64,000 nucleotides of DNA from JASSUD01 sp031963415 (GTDB lineage Bacteria; Pseudomonadota; Gammaproteobacteria; Burkholderiales; Burkholderiaceae). Of this stretch, positions 55,896 through 64,000 are shown piece by piece; the stretch's first letter is position 1, and every line of letters begins with the position of its first letter. The stretch spans positions 1,550,001 to 1,614,000 of the forward strand of contig JASSUI010000001.1 of NCBI GenBank assembly GCA_031963415.1, written 5' to 3'. A model generated the notes under the pieces. The model saw nothing but the letters and a program-made list of their open reading frames with translations. It was not told the DNA's origin and did not search any database. Position numbers and translations under genes: made by a program.

Positions 55896-57533
55896 ATGCC
55901 GGCATCACCTAGCCCCTCTTCAAATCCCCTGGTATCTGAACTACAAGCCACGGTATGCGCACTCCAAGCACAGACCGTACGGGATGCTGCGCGCATCGCA
56001 GAGTTAATGCAGCGCAGCACAGAGTTAACGCAGCGCATTCATCAACTGGAAGAGCAATTCCGGTTGGCCCAATTAAAGCGCTATGCGCCCTCCAGTGAAA
56101 AGCAGGGAGTGCAAAGTTGCATGTTTAATGAAGCCGAGCTTGCTGAGCACACTGAACCAGAGTGTGACGATGCGCAAGTAGTCATCGATATCTCTAGTGA
56201 TTCCCCTCTCCCCCCTAAAAAAAGTGGACGTAAGAAACTCGCTGCACATCTGCCGCGCATCCGCATCGAGCATGATATAGCGGAAACCGAAAAGGTCTGT
56301 GCGTGCTGCCAAGGTATCTTGCACAAGATGGGTGAAGAGGTTTCTGAACAATTGCATATTGTGCCGGCCAAAGTACAGGTATGGCAGCATGTGCGCTTTA
56401 AATATGCATGTCGGCATTGCGAACAAAACGCCCCCTCTTCACAGATCATCACGAGTTCTATGCCGGCCCAGCCGATGCCAGGCAGCATCGCCAGCGCCAG
56501 CACCAGCACTCTCGCGATGATCTTAACGGCCAAATATGCCGATGGGATTCCGCTCTACCGTATGTAATCGGTATTAGAGCGCAGTGGGGTTGAATTGAGT
56601 CGTGGCACGATGGGGCGTTGGGCTGTCCGAGTCAGTGAAAATTGGCTCAGCCGGATTTATGAGGCGATGCGACAGACGCTCTTGCGCCAAGACATCCTTC
56701 ACGGGGACGAAACGGTAGTACAGGTCTTAAAAGAAGCCGGCCGCCGCGCCCAAAGTACGTCGTATATGTGGGTCTACCGAAGTGCCGCTGATTGTACTCA
56801 GCCAGTGGTGCTATTTGATTATCAACCTGGGCGAGGCCATGAACATCCAAAGCGTTTCCTAGAGGACTTTGCGGGTACCTTAATGACCGATGGGTATGCT
56901 GCTTGGCGTATGCTTTCTGATATTAAGCACTTGGGATGCTTCGCGCATGTGCGGCGACACTTTATGGACGCACTCAAAGCACAAAAGCATCCTGCTGGAC
57001 GTGCCAAACAAGCGCTGGACTTGATAGGCGCACTCTATAAAGTCGAAAAAGAAGCGCGCAGCAGCCATCCTCCCAATAAGAGCTTGGCAGAATACACCTA
57101 CCAGTTGCGACAGACTAAAAGCCGACCGATATTGGATGCGTTCCACTCATGGCTCGTCAAGAATGAAGCAGAGGTCTTGCCCAAATCGCTGATCGGCAAA
57201 GCCATTCGCTATGCATTGGGGCAATGGAAATATGTCATCCGCTATATCGAGGATGGGCGCGCGCCGATAGACAATAATCTACTCGAACGCGATATCCGGC
57301 CATTTACGATTGGTCGTAAAAATTGGATATTTAGCGACACCGTAGCCGGCGCTCGAGCCAGCGCGATCATTTATAGCCTGATGCTCAGTTGCCGTGCATG
57401 CAATATTGAGCCCTATCTGTATTTATGCCATCTCCTCATTGAATTACCGCAGCGTCAGCCTAACGACGATATCTCCGATTTGCTCCCATTTAACTTCCAG
57501 AAACTCAACACTTCCTCTACGCCTTCAGATTAA
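55896..57533 (+). pseudogene. tnpC: IS66 TnpC transposase with an in-frame stop
   Basis: The frame codes an N-terminal coiled coil (LMQRSTELTQRIHQLEEQFR), a zinc-binding motif KVCACCQGILHKMGEE and the start of the catalytic domain up to GIPLYRM. TAA follows at 56565-56567, then the same frame continues as SVLERSGVELSRGTMGRWAV with the DDE residues in LHGDETVVQVL and MTDGYAAW. One base change (for example GAA to TAA) explains it, so the transposase is inactive unless the stop is read through. Confidence 0.9.
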
Positions 57534-57570
57534 TCTAGGCGCGTCAATGTGGGGATAATCTATCGCTTAC

Positions 57571-57840
57571 ATTAAACAAGAGTTTTATCAGGTCGCATTT
57601 CGACGAAAAATATATCGCTCTGTTGAACAATTGCAAGAAGACCTTGATGCCTGGATGCTTTATTACAATCAAGACCGCACACATCAAGGAAAAATGTGTT
57701 GCGGCCGTACACCCATTCAAACCTTAAGAGAGGGAAAGGAGGTTTATAAAGAAAAAGTGAGCATGCTCAATAGCACTATTTAACCTGACAACTGCTTTCG
57801 TCAAATCGGGTAACTGTCCGATCAGATCGCGATTACTACA
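57571..57840 (+). pseudogene. Remnant of an IS3/IS481-type transposase and its right end
   Basis: Starting directly at the IS66 right end, 70 codons read EFYQVAFRRKIYRSVEQLQE then AWMLYYNQDRTHQGKMCCGR and TPIQTLREGKE, the C-terminal end of an integrase-core transposase, with stop at 57781-57783. About 55 bp of non-coding end follow, closing with GATCGCGATTACTACA, which fits an IS end in CA. The duplicated leader of P7 begins at the next base. Confidence 0.8.
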
Positions 57841-57960
57841 CTTAAAAAGAATAAAAATTCTATGCAAAACTGAGCCTTCCTACCTACAATCTGGTGCAAT
57901 TTTTTACGATCTTTTTGTCGTTTCTTGCAAATAAAAAAAACGTATAGTTAGGAGGAAAAA
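57841..57960 (+). promoter_or_regulatory. Conserved leader of P7 (copy of the P5 leader)
   Basis: It is nearly the same as 43344-43464 (three differences) and begins exactly where the IS remnant ends. It includes the ribosome site AGGAGG five bases before the TTG start. Sequence upstream of the leader is not shared with P5, so this is the edge of the duplicated block. Confidence 0.7.
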
Positions 57961-60900
57961 TTGTTTAACTTCATAGTTAGAGCACGTCCTTTATCACCTG
58001 CCCCGTCTTCACAGCATCCAGCTTTATCATCGCAACATCTGTTAGGGCGGGCACAAGCCTATCAAGCTACGGGTAATGTAGAAGAGGCTCGAAAAGGATA
58101 CCTAGAGGCAGTGGAGAAGGCCAAAACCGAATATGAAGAAAATCCTACTGATCTGCAAGCCAAACAAGCCTTTGATACGGTACGTAGCAAGTACTTCACT
58201 TTCTTACAAGAGCTTTCAATAAGTGAGCAGCAAAAGCAAAGTACGGTAATTCCATTTCGAGGGCAAATCTATACTTCAACTTCCAAAAATCCATTACCTC
58301 TTAGCACCGGAATTGATGCAAGCCTATCAGTGTCCAACGCTACACAAAGTGAGCAAGTCGATCATTTATTTGAAAAGGCACTATCCACATTTGAACGCTT
58401 AGAGGTATTGAATAAAGTCAGCCTGTTTCTGGTCTATGCGCATGATAACTCTACTTACGGACGAGCTCGAGCCGATATTGCTAGATATTTAATCAAGAAA
58501 TTATCTGACATCCGCGTCAATTTGTATTCCGACCAAACGCCGATGGGACAACCTGCGGCCTCCCTGGAGAGGTCAGACAGCAGTCGGCAATTAGACGATA
58601 TCTTAACTAGCCAGCTTTGCTTGCTACCGACTCAGTTAATAGACGGGGTAGTGCCCGTTAAAAAGGTGGTCGTTTGTTGCTCTGAAGTATTAGGCAATTA
58701 TCTAATATGGCCAGACTATCAAAAATTTCATGAGGTACTTCGAGAAGCCTATTTCAAAGATCAAGAAACCTATCGCATCGATAGCAAGCAAGCGAATGCG
58801 TCGGCTATTCGTGAGGTAGTGAGAAAATTTTCAGGAGACCCTGAATATAAGCTGAGTTTCCATCATGTCTTGACGGAAATAGCTTTTTTACAAATTCGAG
58901 AAGAGCATCTTAAGGATCGGCACGGCATTATCTCAGTGCAGTTAACGCCTAAAAGCCATGCATCTTGCCTCGCGCATTTTATTTCAGGGACTGCGGTTCG
59001 GATAGACAATATTCCTCGATTTGAGGAGCAAGCAGAAGCGGGGCAAGGGGTGTATCCAAATCAGGGTTTGCATCTTGTGTTGTTTAAGCTCATCGAGCGG
59101 CTATTGGGAGAGAACCGCGAAACAAAACTGTTCTTGGATAAGTTTTGGGAAGTGTATAAAGATTTAATTGCTAAGTTAAAGAATGAGCAGTCAGCGTTGG
59201 TGTGGTCTGAGTTTGTCAAGCTGTCAGACAATATCTTTGACGAAATATGGATGGAGCAGCTCAGGGAACAAGCGCAGTATTTATCCCAACTGCACTTGCA
59301 ACACAAGGAGATCATGCATAAATTACTCCCACCTACACTCTCCTCAGCTGATCTGAACGATGCTTTATACGAGTATTACCAATTCAATCTCTCAATTCAG
59401 CGGGTCTCAGGCGACACGATGTCGCTAGCTGACTGTTATATCAATCTAGCGATTGTAGAAAGTCAGGCCCAACGCGAGAAAGACAGAAAAGATCTCGAAA
59501 AACAATCGGTGGTATTCGAGCGCTTGCCTAGTGGTGAGCAGCTCGAAGCAACTAATCTCAATAAAGTCATTGCATTAGAGGAGCTTTTTGAAGAGCAAAA
59601 ATTACGCGATGGTTCAGAAGGCATTCCCAAAAGAATTCTGATCCAGGGACGAGCAGGAATTGGGAAGACAACGTTATGCAAAAAGCTCGTCTATGACTAT
59701 CAGCATCAGGCACCGTGGAAAGATCTCTTTAAAGGCGTGTTATGGATACCATTGCGGCAACTGAAGACACTTCAAATCTTTAACTTAAAAAAACTACTGA
59801 GCGAACATTATTTCGTTAGTCAAGCGAATACTGAAGCATTTGCTCAAGCTTTTCAGACTTATAAAGATCAGACTCTGTTTATTTTAGATGGTTTAGATGA
59901 GGTAATTGGTGAACTCAATGAAACGAGCCCTTTAAGTCGGTTCTTAACTGAACTATTGAACCAGAAATATGTCGTGGTCACATCTCGCCCAGCTGGCGTC
60001 GATTTTAATCGGCTTAAGCAGTTAGATTTAGAGTTAGAAACTGTAGGATTTACGCCAGACAATGTACGAGCCTATATTCAAGCGTTTGTACCCGAAACAA
60101 ATCAGATAGCAATTCAACAGTTTATTGATCGCACTCCGCTGATTCAGGGGCTTGTCAATATTCCGATTCAGATCGATGCACTCTGTTACAGCTGGGGTAC
60201 CTTGCCTGTGCCAATGCGCGAAAAAGGGGCTATCACCATGAGCACGCTTTATCAGGCGATGATCGAGAATTTGTGGCAAAAGGATGGTGCACGTTTAGAA
60301 AAAAAACAAGATGGTCGATTACTAGATATCAGCGAGCTTCGGCATCTATCACGAGAAGAAATTGAAACCCAGGTTATAGAAGCAGAGGATACGTATCTTA
60401 GTTGCCTCGGCTTTGAGGGATTAAAAGATGAAAGGATTGAGTTTGATCTTGCCTATTTAAATCGTCTCAAAGATAGGCTCAATCGAAAGCGAGGGAAAAA
60501 ACTCCCTCTACATCTGAACAATGATCTCAAGCAAACCTCTTTTTTACACACACTAGATACTGAGAGAAAAGAGGTTGATCGTACCTGGCATTTTCTGCAT
60601 TTAACGTTTCAGGAATTTTTTGCAGCAAAATGGATTGTGCGCCATATAGAGGCCTATTGGTCACCAACAGTAGAGTCTGATGCCACCCTAGTATTAAGCG
60701 AGCGAAATCTCATTACTTTCATTCAACAATATAAATACAATCCGCGTTATGAAATTGTATGGTGGATGGTCGCAGGCTTACTCCAGAGCGAGGCGTTAGA
60801 AAGGTTCTTTTTTGTATTAGGTCAAGCGCCGCGAGACTTGATTGGTGCCCGTCACCAGCAAGTATTGATGGGGTGCTTGAATGAGGCACGTAGTCGATTA

Positions 60901-62439
60901 AATCGGAAAACAGTTGATGAGCTAGAAAAAGAGCTCACACAGTGGTTTTATTTTGATATGAAATGGCGCAATTTCGGGAGCGCACTGGGTTGGCAGAACG
61001 CTTTTCCAGAGCATCTGCTGCTCAAATCGTTGGAGCAATCTGATGACAGAAAGATTCAGATTATTCAAACATTAGGTGTGCGTTCCACTTTGTCCGAAGA
61101 TGGACTGCAAGCTCTGATCCACGCTTACCAGGATGAAAATGGGAAGGTCAGGTATGCAGCAGCCCGTGCATTAGAAAACCAGCACACATTATCTGAAGCT
61201 GCCATGCAGGCTTTGATTCGCGCTTATCAGGATGAAAATGGAATTGTCAGGTATGCAGCAGCCCGTGCATTAGAAAACCAACGCACGTTATCCGAAGCCG
61301 CCATGCAGGCTTTGATCCTCGCTTGCCAGGGTGAAGATGGGATTTTTAGTTCTGCGGCAGTCCGTGCATTAGGAAACCAGCATATGTTGTCCGAAGCCGC
61401 CGTGCAGGCTTTGATCAACGCTTGCCAGAATGAAAATGCGGCTGTCAGGTCTGAGGCATTCTTTGCATTGGAAAACAAACGCACGTTATCCGAAACCGCT
61501 ATACAGGCTTTGTTCCGCGCTTGCCAGCATCCAAGTGCGGAAATCCGGTATGCAGCAGCCCTTGCATTAGGAAGCCAGCATGCGCTGTCCAAGGCCGCCT
61601 TGCAGACTTTAATCCACGCTTATCAGGATGAAAATGAGAATGTCAGGTTTGCGGTAATCCGTGCATTAGGAAGCCAGCGCAGGTTATCCGAAGACGCGGT
61701 GCAGGCTTTGGCTGACGCTTGCCAGGATGAGGATAGAAGTGTCAGGTCTGAGGCAGCCAGCGCATTAGGGCGCCAGCCCACGTTATCAGAAGCTGCCATG
61801 CAGGCCTTGGCCAGCGCTTGCCAGGATCAAAATGACGATATTGTGGTTGTCGATGAGTTGAGAAGCCAGAGCATATTGACTGAAGCCGCCATGCGGGCTT
61901 TAACCCACGATTGCCAGGATGAAAATGGGAAGGGCAGGTCTGCAGCAGTCGACGCATTAGGAAAATGTCAGGACGCGTTGCTTGAGCCAGCCGTGGGGGC
62001 TTTGATCCGCGCTTGCCAGGATAAAAATTGGCAGGTCAGGTATGCAGCAGTCCGTGCATTAAGAAATCAGAATGCATTATCCGACGCCATTGTGCAGGCC
62101 TTGATTCTAGCTTGTCAGGATGAAAATGTGGCTGTCAAGTCAGCGGCAGTCGGTGCATTAGGTAGGCATATTGATATTATTTATACTATGCTGCCCAGCT
62201 TATTGCCTAGTCAGATCGAAGTCCTTTATACAGAGCTCTTATTTAATTACAGCTGTGACCACATAGCAGCCCTCTATACTCAAGATCATCAACTTTACCT
62301 TTATACGGGAAGCAATCTTAGGCTGATGATTCCGCTGACGTCAAAACAGAGCCAAGAAATCAAAGATACTTTTAAAGCTATTCAGGAAAAATCAGGGATT
62401 TTCTCACCGGAAGAAGAGCCGATTTTGATAGAGGAATAG
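57961..62439 (+). CDS. P7: SEFIR/TIR-like-NACHT-HEAT STAND protein (1492 residues)
   Basis: It has a TTG start and an N-terminus (SQHLLGRAQAYQATGNVEEA) nearly identical to P5. The SEFIR/TIR-like domain starts at SLFLVYAHDN (154-163), then LYSDQTPMGQPA, KVVVCCSEVLGNYL and HVLTEIAFLQI. NACHT has GRAGIGKT at 563-570, TLFILDGLDEV and VTSRPAGVD. From about residue 590 its NACHT and helical segment resemble P1 rather than P5 (VGFTPDNVRAYIQAFVPE, YLSCLGFEGLKDERIEFDL). HEAT-like units (LSEAAMQALIRAYQDENG type, 33 residues) cover about 1040-1400, with the first two units very similar in DNA. It ends with the cap (LYTQDHQLYLYTG). Confidence 0.92.
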   Translation: MFNFIVRARPLSPAPSSQHPALSSQHLLGRAQAYQATGNVEEARKGYLEAVEKAKTEYEENPTDLQAKQAFDTVRSKYFTFLQELSISEQQKQSTVIPFRGQIYTSTSKNPLPLSTGIDASLSVSNATQSEQVDHLFEKALSTFERLEVLNKVSLFLVYAHDNSTYGRARADIARYLIKKLSDIRVNLYSDQTPMGQPAASLERSDSSRQLDDILTSQLCLLPTQLIDGVVPVKKVVVCCSEVLGNYLIWPDYQKFHEVLREAYFKDQETYRIDSKQANASAIREVVRKFSGDPEYKLSFHHVLTEIAFLQIREEHLKDRHGIISVQLTPKSHASCLAHFISGTAVRIDNIPRFEEQAEAGQGVYPNQGLHLVLFKLIERLLGENRETKLFLDKFWEVYKDLIAKLKNEQSALVWSEFVKLSDNIFDEIWMEQLREQAQYLSQLHLQHKEIMHKLLPPTLSSADLNDALYEYYQFNLSIQRVSGDTMSLADCYINLAIVESQAQREKDRKDLEKQSVVFERLPSGEQLEATNLNKVIALEELFEEQKLRDGSEGIPKRILIQGRAGIGKTTLCKKLVYDYQHQAPWKDLFKGVLWIPLRQLKTLQIFNLKKLLSEHYFVSQANTEAFAQAFQTYKDQTLFILDGLDEVIGELNETSPLSRFLTELLNQKYVVVTSRPAGVDFNRLKQLDLELETVGFTPDNVRAYIQAFVPETNQIAIQQFIDRTPLIQGLVNIPIQIDALCYSWGTLPVPMREKGAITMSTLYQAMIENLWQKDGARLEKKQDGRLLDISELRHLSREEIETQVIEAEDTYLSCLGFEGLKDERIEFDLAYLNRLKDRLNRKRGKKLPLHLNNDLKQTSFLHTLDTERKEVDRTWHFLHLTFQEFFAAKWIVRHIEAYWSPTVESDATLVLSERNLITFIQQYKYNPRYEIVWWMVAGLLQSEALERFFFVLGQAPRDLIGARHQQVLMGCLNEARSRLNRKTVDELEKELTQWFYFDMKWRNFGSALGWQNAFPEHLLLKSLEQSDDRKIQIIQTLGVRSTLSEDGLQALIHAYQDENGKVRYAAARALENQHTLSEAAMQALIRAYQDENGIVRYAAARALENQRTLSEAAMQALILACQGEDGIFSSAAVRALGNQHMLSEAAVQALINACQNENAAVRSEAFFALENKRTLSETAIQALFRACQHPSAEIRYAAALALGSQHALSKAALQTLIHAYQDENENVRFAVIRALGSQRRLSEDAVQALADACQDEDRSVRSEAASALGRQPTLSEAAMQALASACQDQNDDIVVVDELRSQSILTEAAMRALTHDCQDENGKGRSAAVDALGKCQDALLEPAVGALIRACQDKNWQVRYAAVRALRNQNALSDAIVQALILACQDENVAVKSAAVGALGRHIDIIYTMLPSLLPSQIEVLYTELLFNYSCDHIAALYTQDHQLYLYTGSNLRLMIPLTSKQSQEIKDTFKAIQEKSGIFSPEEEPILIEE

Positions 62440-62551
62440 AAAATAAGGTAAGGCATGGGGCGTAGGTGTTTGTCTGCGCCAATCATGCACTCAATTTTAC
62501 ATAATCTACCGTCATCATCTGTAATAAAAATCAAGCGAAATCTTGGGGCAG

Positions 62552-62780
62552 GACCATCCAGGTACAGGCTAATGAGCTCGTCTTCTTTTGCTTGATTAAA
62601 AGTGCCTCTCTGTATTTCAATTTCAGCTTGCTTGATGGTTTTCTCGTAATACGCTTGTCCTGCAGCATCTCTTTTGCTATTGGATTGATATAGGTATGTT
62701 TGTTGGAGCTGACCTGCTGTAGCATTAGGGGAGGGCTGGGCGAGCCCTGTGCCGAATAGATTCGATACATTCCGCCACAT
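62552..62780 (-). pseudogene. Pf: 5' fragment of another array gene, reversed
   Basis: From an ATG at 62780 reading leftwards, about 76 codons match the N-terminus of P3 and P8: SNLFGTGLAQPSPN, KTIKQAEIEIQRGTFNQAKE and LISLYLDG. Similarity stops near 62552 although the frame stays open to 62382 over unrelated sequence. So only the leader and first exon-like 230 bp of a ninth copy remain, facing away from P8. Confidence 0.75.
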
Positions 62781-62891
62781 TTTTCTCTCTCTTTGAAAAA
62801 ATTTTATATTTCAGCAGCACTTCAACCGCCCATTCTTAGCGCATCTATTTCAGCCGAAAGAATAAGCACAATAGAAAGAGGGAGAAATCGG

Positions 62892-63255
62892 AGTATCCCT
62901 AGATTTTACAAATGAGACTAATTTCTAGCTTTGCCCGGGACGACGTTAGTCCGATACCACGGAAAATTATTAGCCGAGGGTTTGCATGCCTCTGTTGTAA
63001 AAAAAGTAGCTGAACTAACTGACGAAGAAATGAAGTCGTTAGTTCAAAAACTTGAAGCTAGTTTTCTGTTCGGGATAGATATATCAAAGGAGACGCATCG
63101 GAGTCGATGCAGTTTTGGTGGTGCGTTATTGTTCCGTTTATCTTGCTATAAGGTTTTTACGGGCAGGTTGCATACGTGATAACGCCACAGGTAAACCGAT
63201 TTTACTTCAGGCAAAGCTAAAAATTAGTCTCATTTGTAAAATCTAGGGATCCCCC
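62892..63255. repeat. Large inverted repeat around a gene-poor 270-bp core
   Basis: ATCCCTAGATTTTACAAATG and the following 20 or so bases to TAGCTTTGCC occur at about 62897-62940 and, inverted, at about 63216-63252, with very few mismatches. Outside it, the leaders of Pf and P8 continue the mirror symmetry (AGAATAAGCACAA on each side). The core has an 82-codon frame (62931-63179) with no known family. It could be a MITE or a decayed IS that landed in a shared leader. Confidence 0.7.
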
Positions 63256-63504
63256 GATTTCTTCCTCCTCCTGTTGTGCTTATTCTTCTGGCTACGTCGA
63301 ATCTGTTGCTTGTGTGCTTAAAGTTTAGCAGGGCTTATATCGTTCATTTACGTATTCTCGCTATTCGCCATTATCGTTTCGTTGTCTATTTGTTTAGATT
63401 TGTGTGCTTTAACCGTATTCCCGCTTTTCTTTTAGTTACGTTGTCCAAGAGATTTGTTGAGAATAGGGTGTCGAAATAAAAAAACTTGCTAAGGTGGAGA
63501 AAAA
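63256..63504 (+). promoter_or_regulatory. Leader of P8
   Basis: It is AT-rich, resembles the last 240 bp before P3 and, in its outer part, the leader of Pf on the other strand. It ends with AAGGTGGAGAAAAA before the ATG at 63505. No promoter box is called with confidence. Confidence 0.45.
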
Positions 63505-64000
63505 ATGTTGCGGAATGTATCGAATCAATTCAATACTGGGGCCAATTTCGCTGCATCAGATTATTTCCAGCAGGCACGCCTACATCAGCGAAATAGTAAT
63601 GGTGAAGTTGAAGGACAAACGGATGATATGGCTATTAACCTGGCTGAGACGAGACAGCCACGCCATTCTAACGACGCGAAAGAGAAAGCAGTACTGTCTA
63701 GAAGTGGAGATTATTTAAACGTTTTAGTGAGCTGGAGATCGCCAGGAGAAACGTTTAATCTTTTACAAAAAATCCATGCGTTGAACTCTACCGGATTACC
63801 CAATCACGTTTCTGTCATTCCTGCTGTACCGCTGTCTGCAAGCTGTATATCAGCTTCAACTCAGACGCCACAGTTTGCCTCGAGCGCTTCAGCGCCATCC
63901 TCCATTCAGACAAAAAGTGAGTTGGTAGATTATCTGTTTGAGAAGATGTTCTCGGCGTTAGGGGCCTTGGAAGTACCTCACATCCCCCGTTTGTTTCTCG
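63505..64000 (+). CDS. P8: start of another SEFIR/TIR-like STAND gene (cut by window edge)
   Basis: The frame is open from the ATG to the window end, 165 codons. Residues 1-110 are homologous to the P3 start (ASDYFQQARLHQ, YLNVLVSW, FNLLQKIHALNS). After a Ser/Thr-rich linker it reaches TKSELVDYLFEKMFSALGAL and RLFL, the first strand of the SEFIR/TIR-like domain in all paralogues. The middle (residues 35-70) looks degraded relative to P3, so function of this copy is uncertain. It provides the uninterrupted version of the site where IS1 entered P3. Confidence 0.8.
   Translation, partial: MLRNVSNQFNTGANFAASDYFQQARLHQRNSNGEVEGQTDDMAINLAETRQPRHSNDAKEKAVLSRSGDYLNVLVSWRSPGETFNLLQKIHALNSTGLPNHVSVIPAVPLSASCISASTQTPQFASSASAPSSIQTKSELVDYLFEKMFSALGALEVPHIPRLFL

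Larger units (their letters stand above)
55097..57570 (+). mobile_element. IS66-family insertion sequence with broken tnpC
   Basis: The left end is GTAAGCGCGAAATTAACCCC and the right end, on the complement, GTAAGCGATAGATTATCCCC. Both share GTAAGCG and a later run ending in CCCC, typical of IS66 ends. It carries tnpA, tnpB and tnpC in order. The flanks (GTATTAAG and ATTAAACA) do not form a clean 8-bp target duplication, which fits later deletion on one side. Confidence 0.85.

Noticed and set aside
55089..57578. Target duplication around IS66
   Set aside because: Flanks GTATTAAG and ATTAAACA share only ATTAA and are offset. I do not claim a duplication.
62382..62552. Continuation of the Pf reading frame
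   Set aside because: The frame is open but has no similarity to the paralogues after residue 76, so I end the fragment at 62552.
62931..63179. 82-codon ORF inside the inverted repeat
   Set aside because: It starts within the repeat arm and matches nothing I recognise. I treat it as part of the element, although a small transposase relic cannot be excluded.

Overview
The first 17 kb reads as the core chromosome of a Burkholderiaceae-type betaproteobacterium. It holds panB-folK-pcnB-hda-(AI-2E permease) on the minus strand, and purM, orn, fmt, htpX, rsmB-DUF4390-ntrY-response regulator on the plus strand. The proteins look like Burkholderia orthologues, but the DNA is much more AT-rich than free-living Burkholderia, and the window is full of broken genes, IS debris and small palindromic repeats. 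Together with a large family of NLR-like proteins, this suggests a host-restricted relative such as the fungal endobacteria Mycoavidus or Glomeribacter. That assignment is inference from recognition, not from a search.

Layout. 1-2.7 kb: end of an MFS-like permease gene, an unrecognised repeat protein with a C-terminal hydrophobic segment, and a DUF1640-like coiled-coil membrane protein. 2.8-17.2 kb: core metabolism, RNA processing and signalling, with MITE-like palindromes between genes; one of them supplies the last codons of hda. 17.2-21.5 kb: a decayed accessory stretch with a nested inverted-repeat element, tRNA-Phe, a degenerate tRNA-like sequence, the last 35 codons of a tyrosine integrase, a pseudogene, a PIN/RHH toxin-antitoxin pair with a palindromic operator candidate, small unknown genes and a truncated IS110.

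21.5-64 kb: the main feature, an array of giant STAND proteins, here called P1 to P8 plus one fragment (Pf). The family plan is a variable, often TPR-like N-terminus, a SEFIR/TIR-like domain, a linker, a NACHT ATPase, an NLR-type helical segment, and a repeat sensor (HEAT-like in P1 and P3-P7, WD40 in P2). The HEAT-type members end in a shared cap of about 75 residues. P3 is split by an IS1-family element with an 8-bp target duplication. P6 and P7 are separated by a nested IS982/IS66/IS3-or-IS481 island. P8 runs off the right edge.

How it may work: by analogy with bacterial Avs/NLR-like STAND defence proteins, bacterial SEFIR defence proteins and fungal NWD-type NLRs, the repeat end would sense a ligand, NACHT would oligomerise, and the SEFIR/TIR-like domain would be the effector. 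The array shows recent duplication, domain swapping, IS disruption and near-identical internal repeats, which is what a fast-diversifying recognition repertoire would look like. Whether the targets are phage, other mobile elements or host molecules cannot be told from sequence alone.
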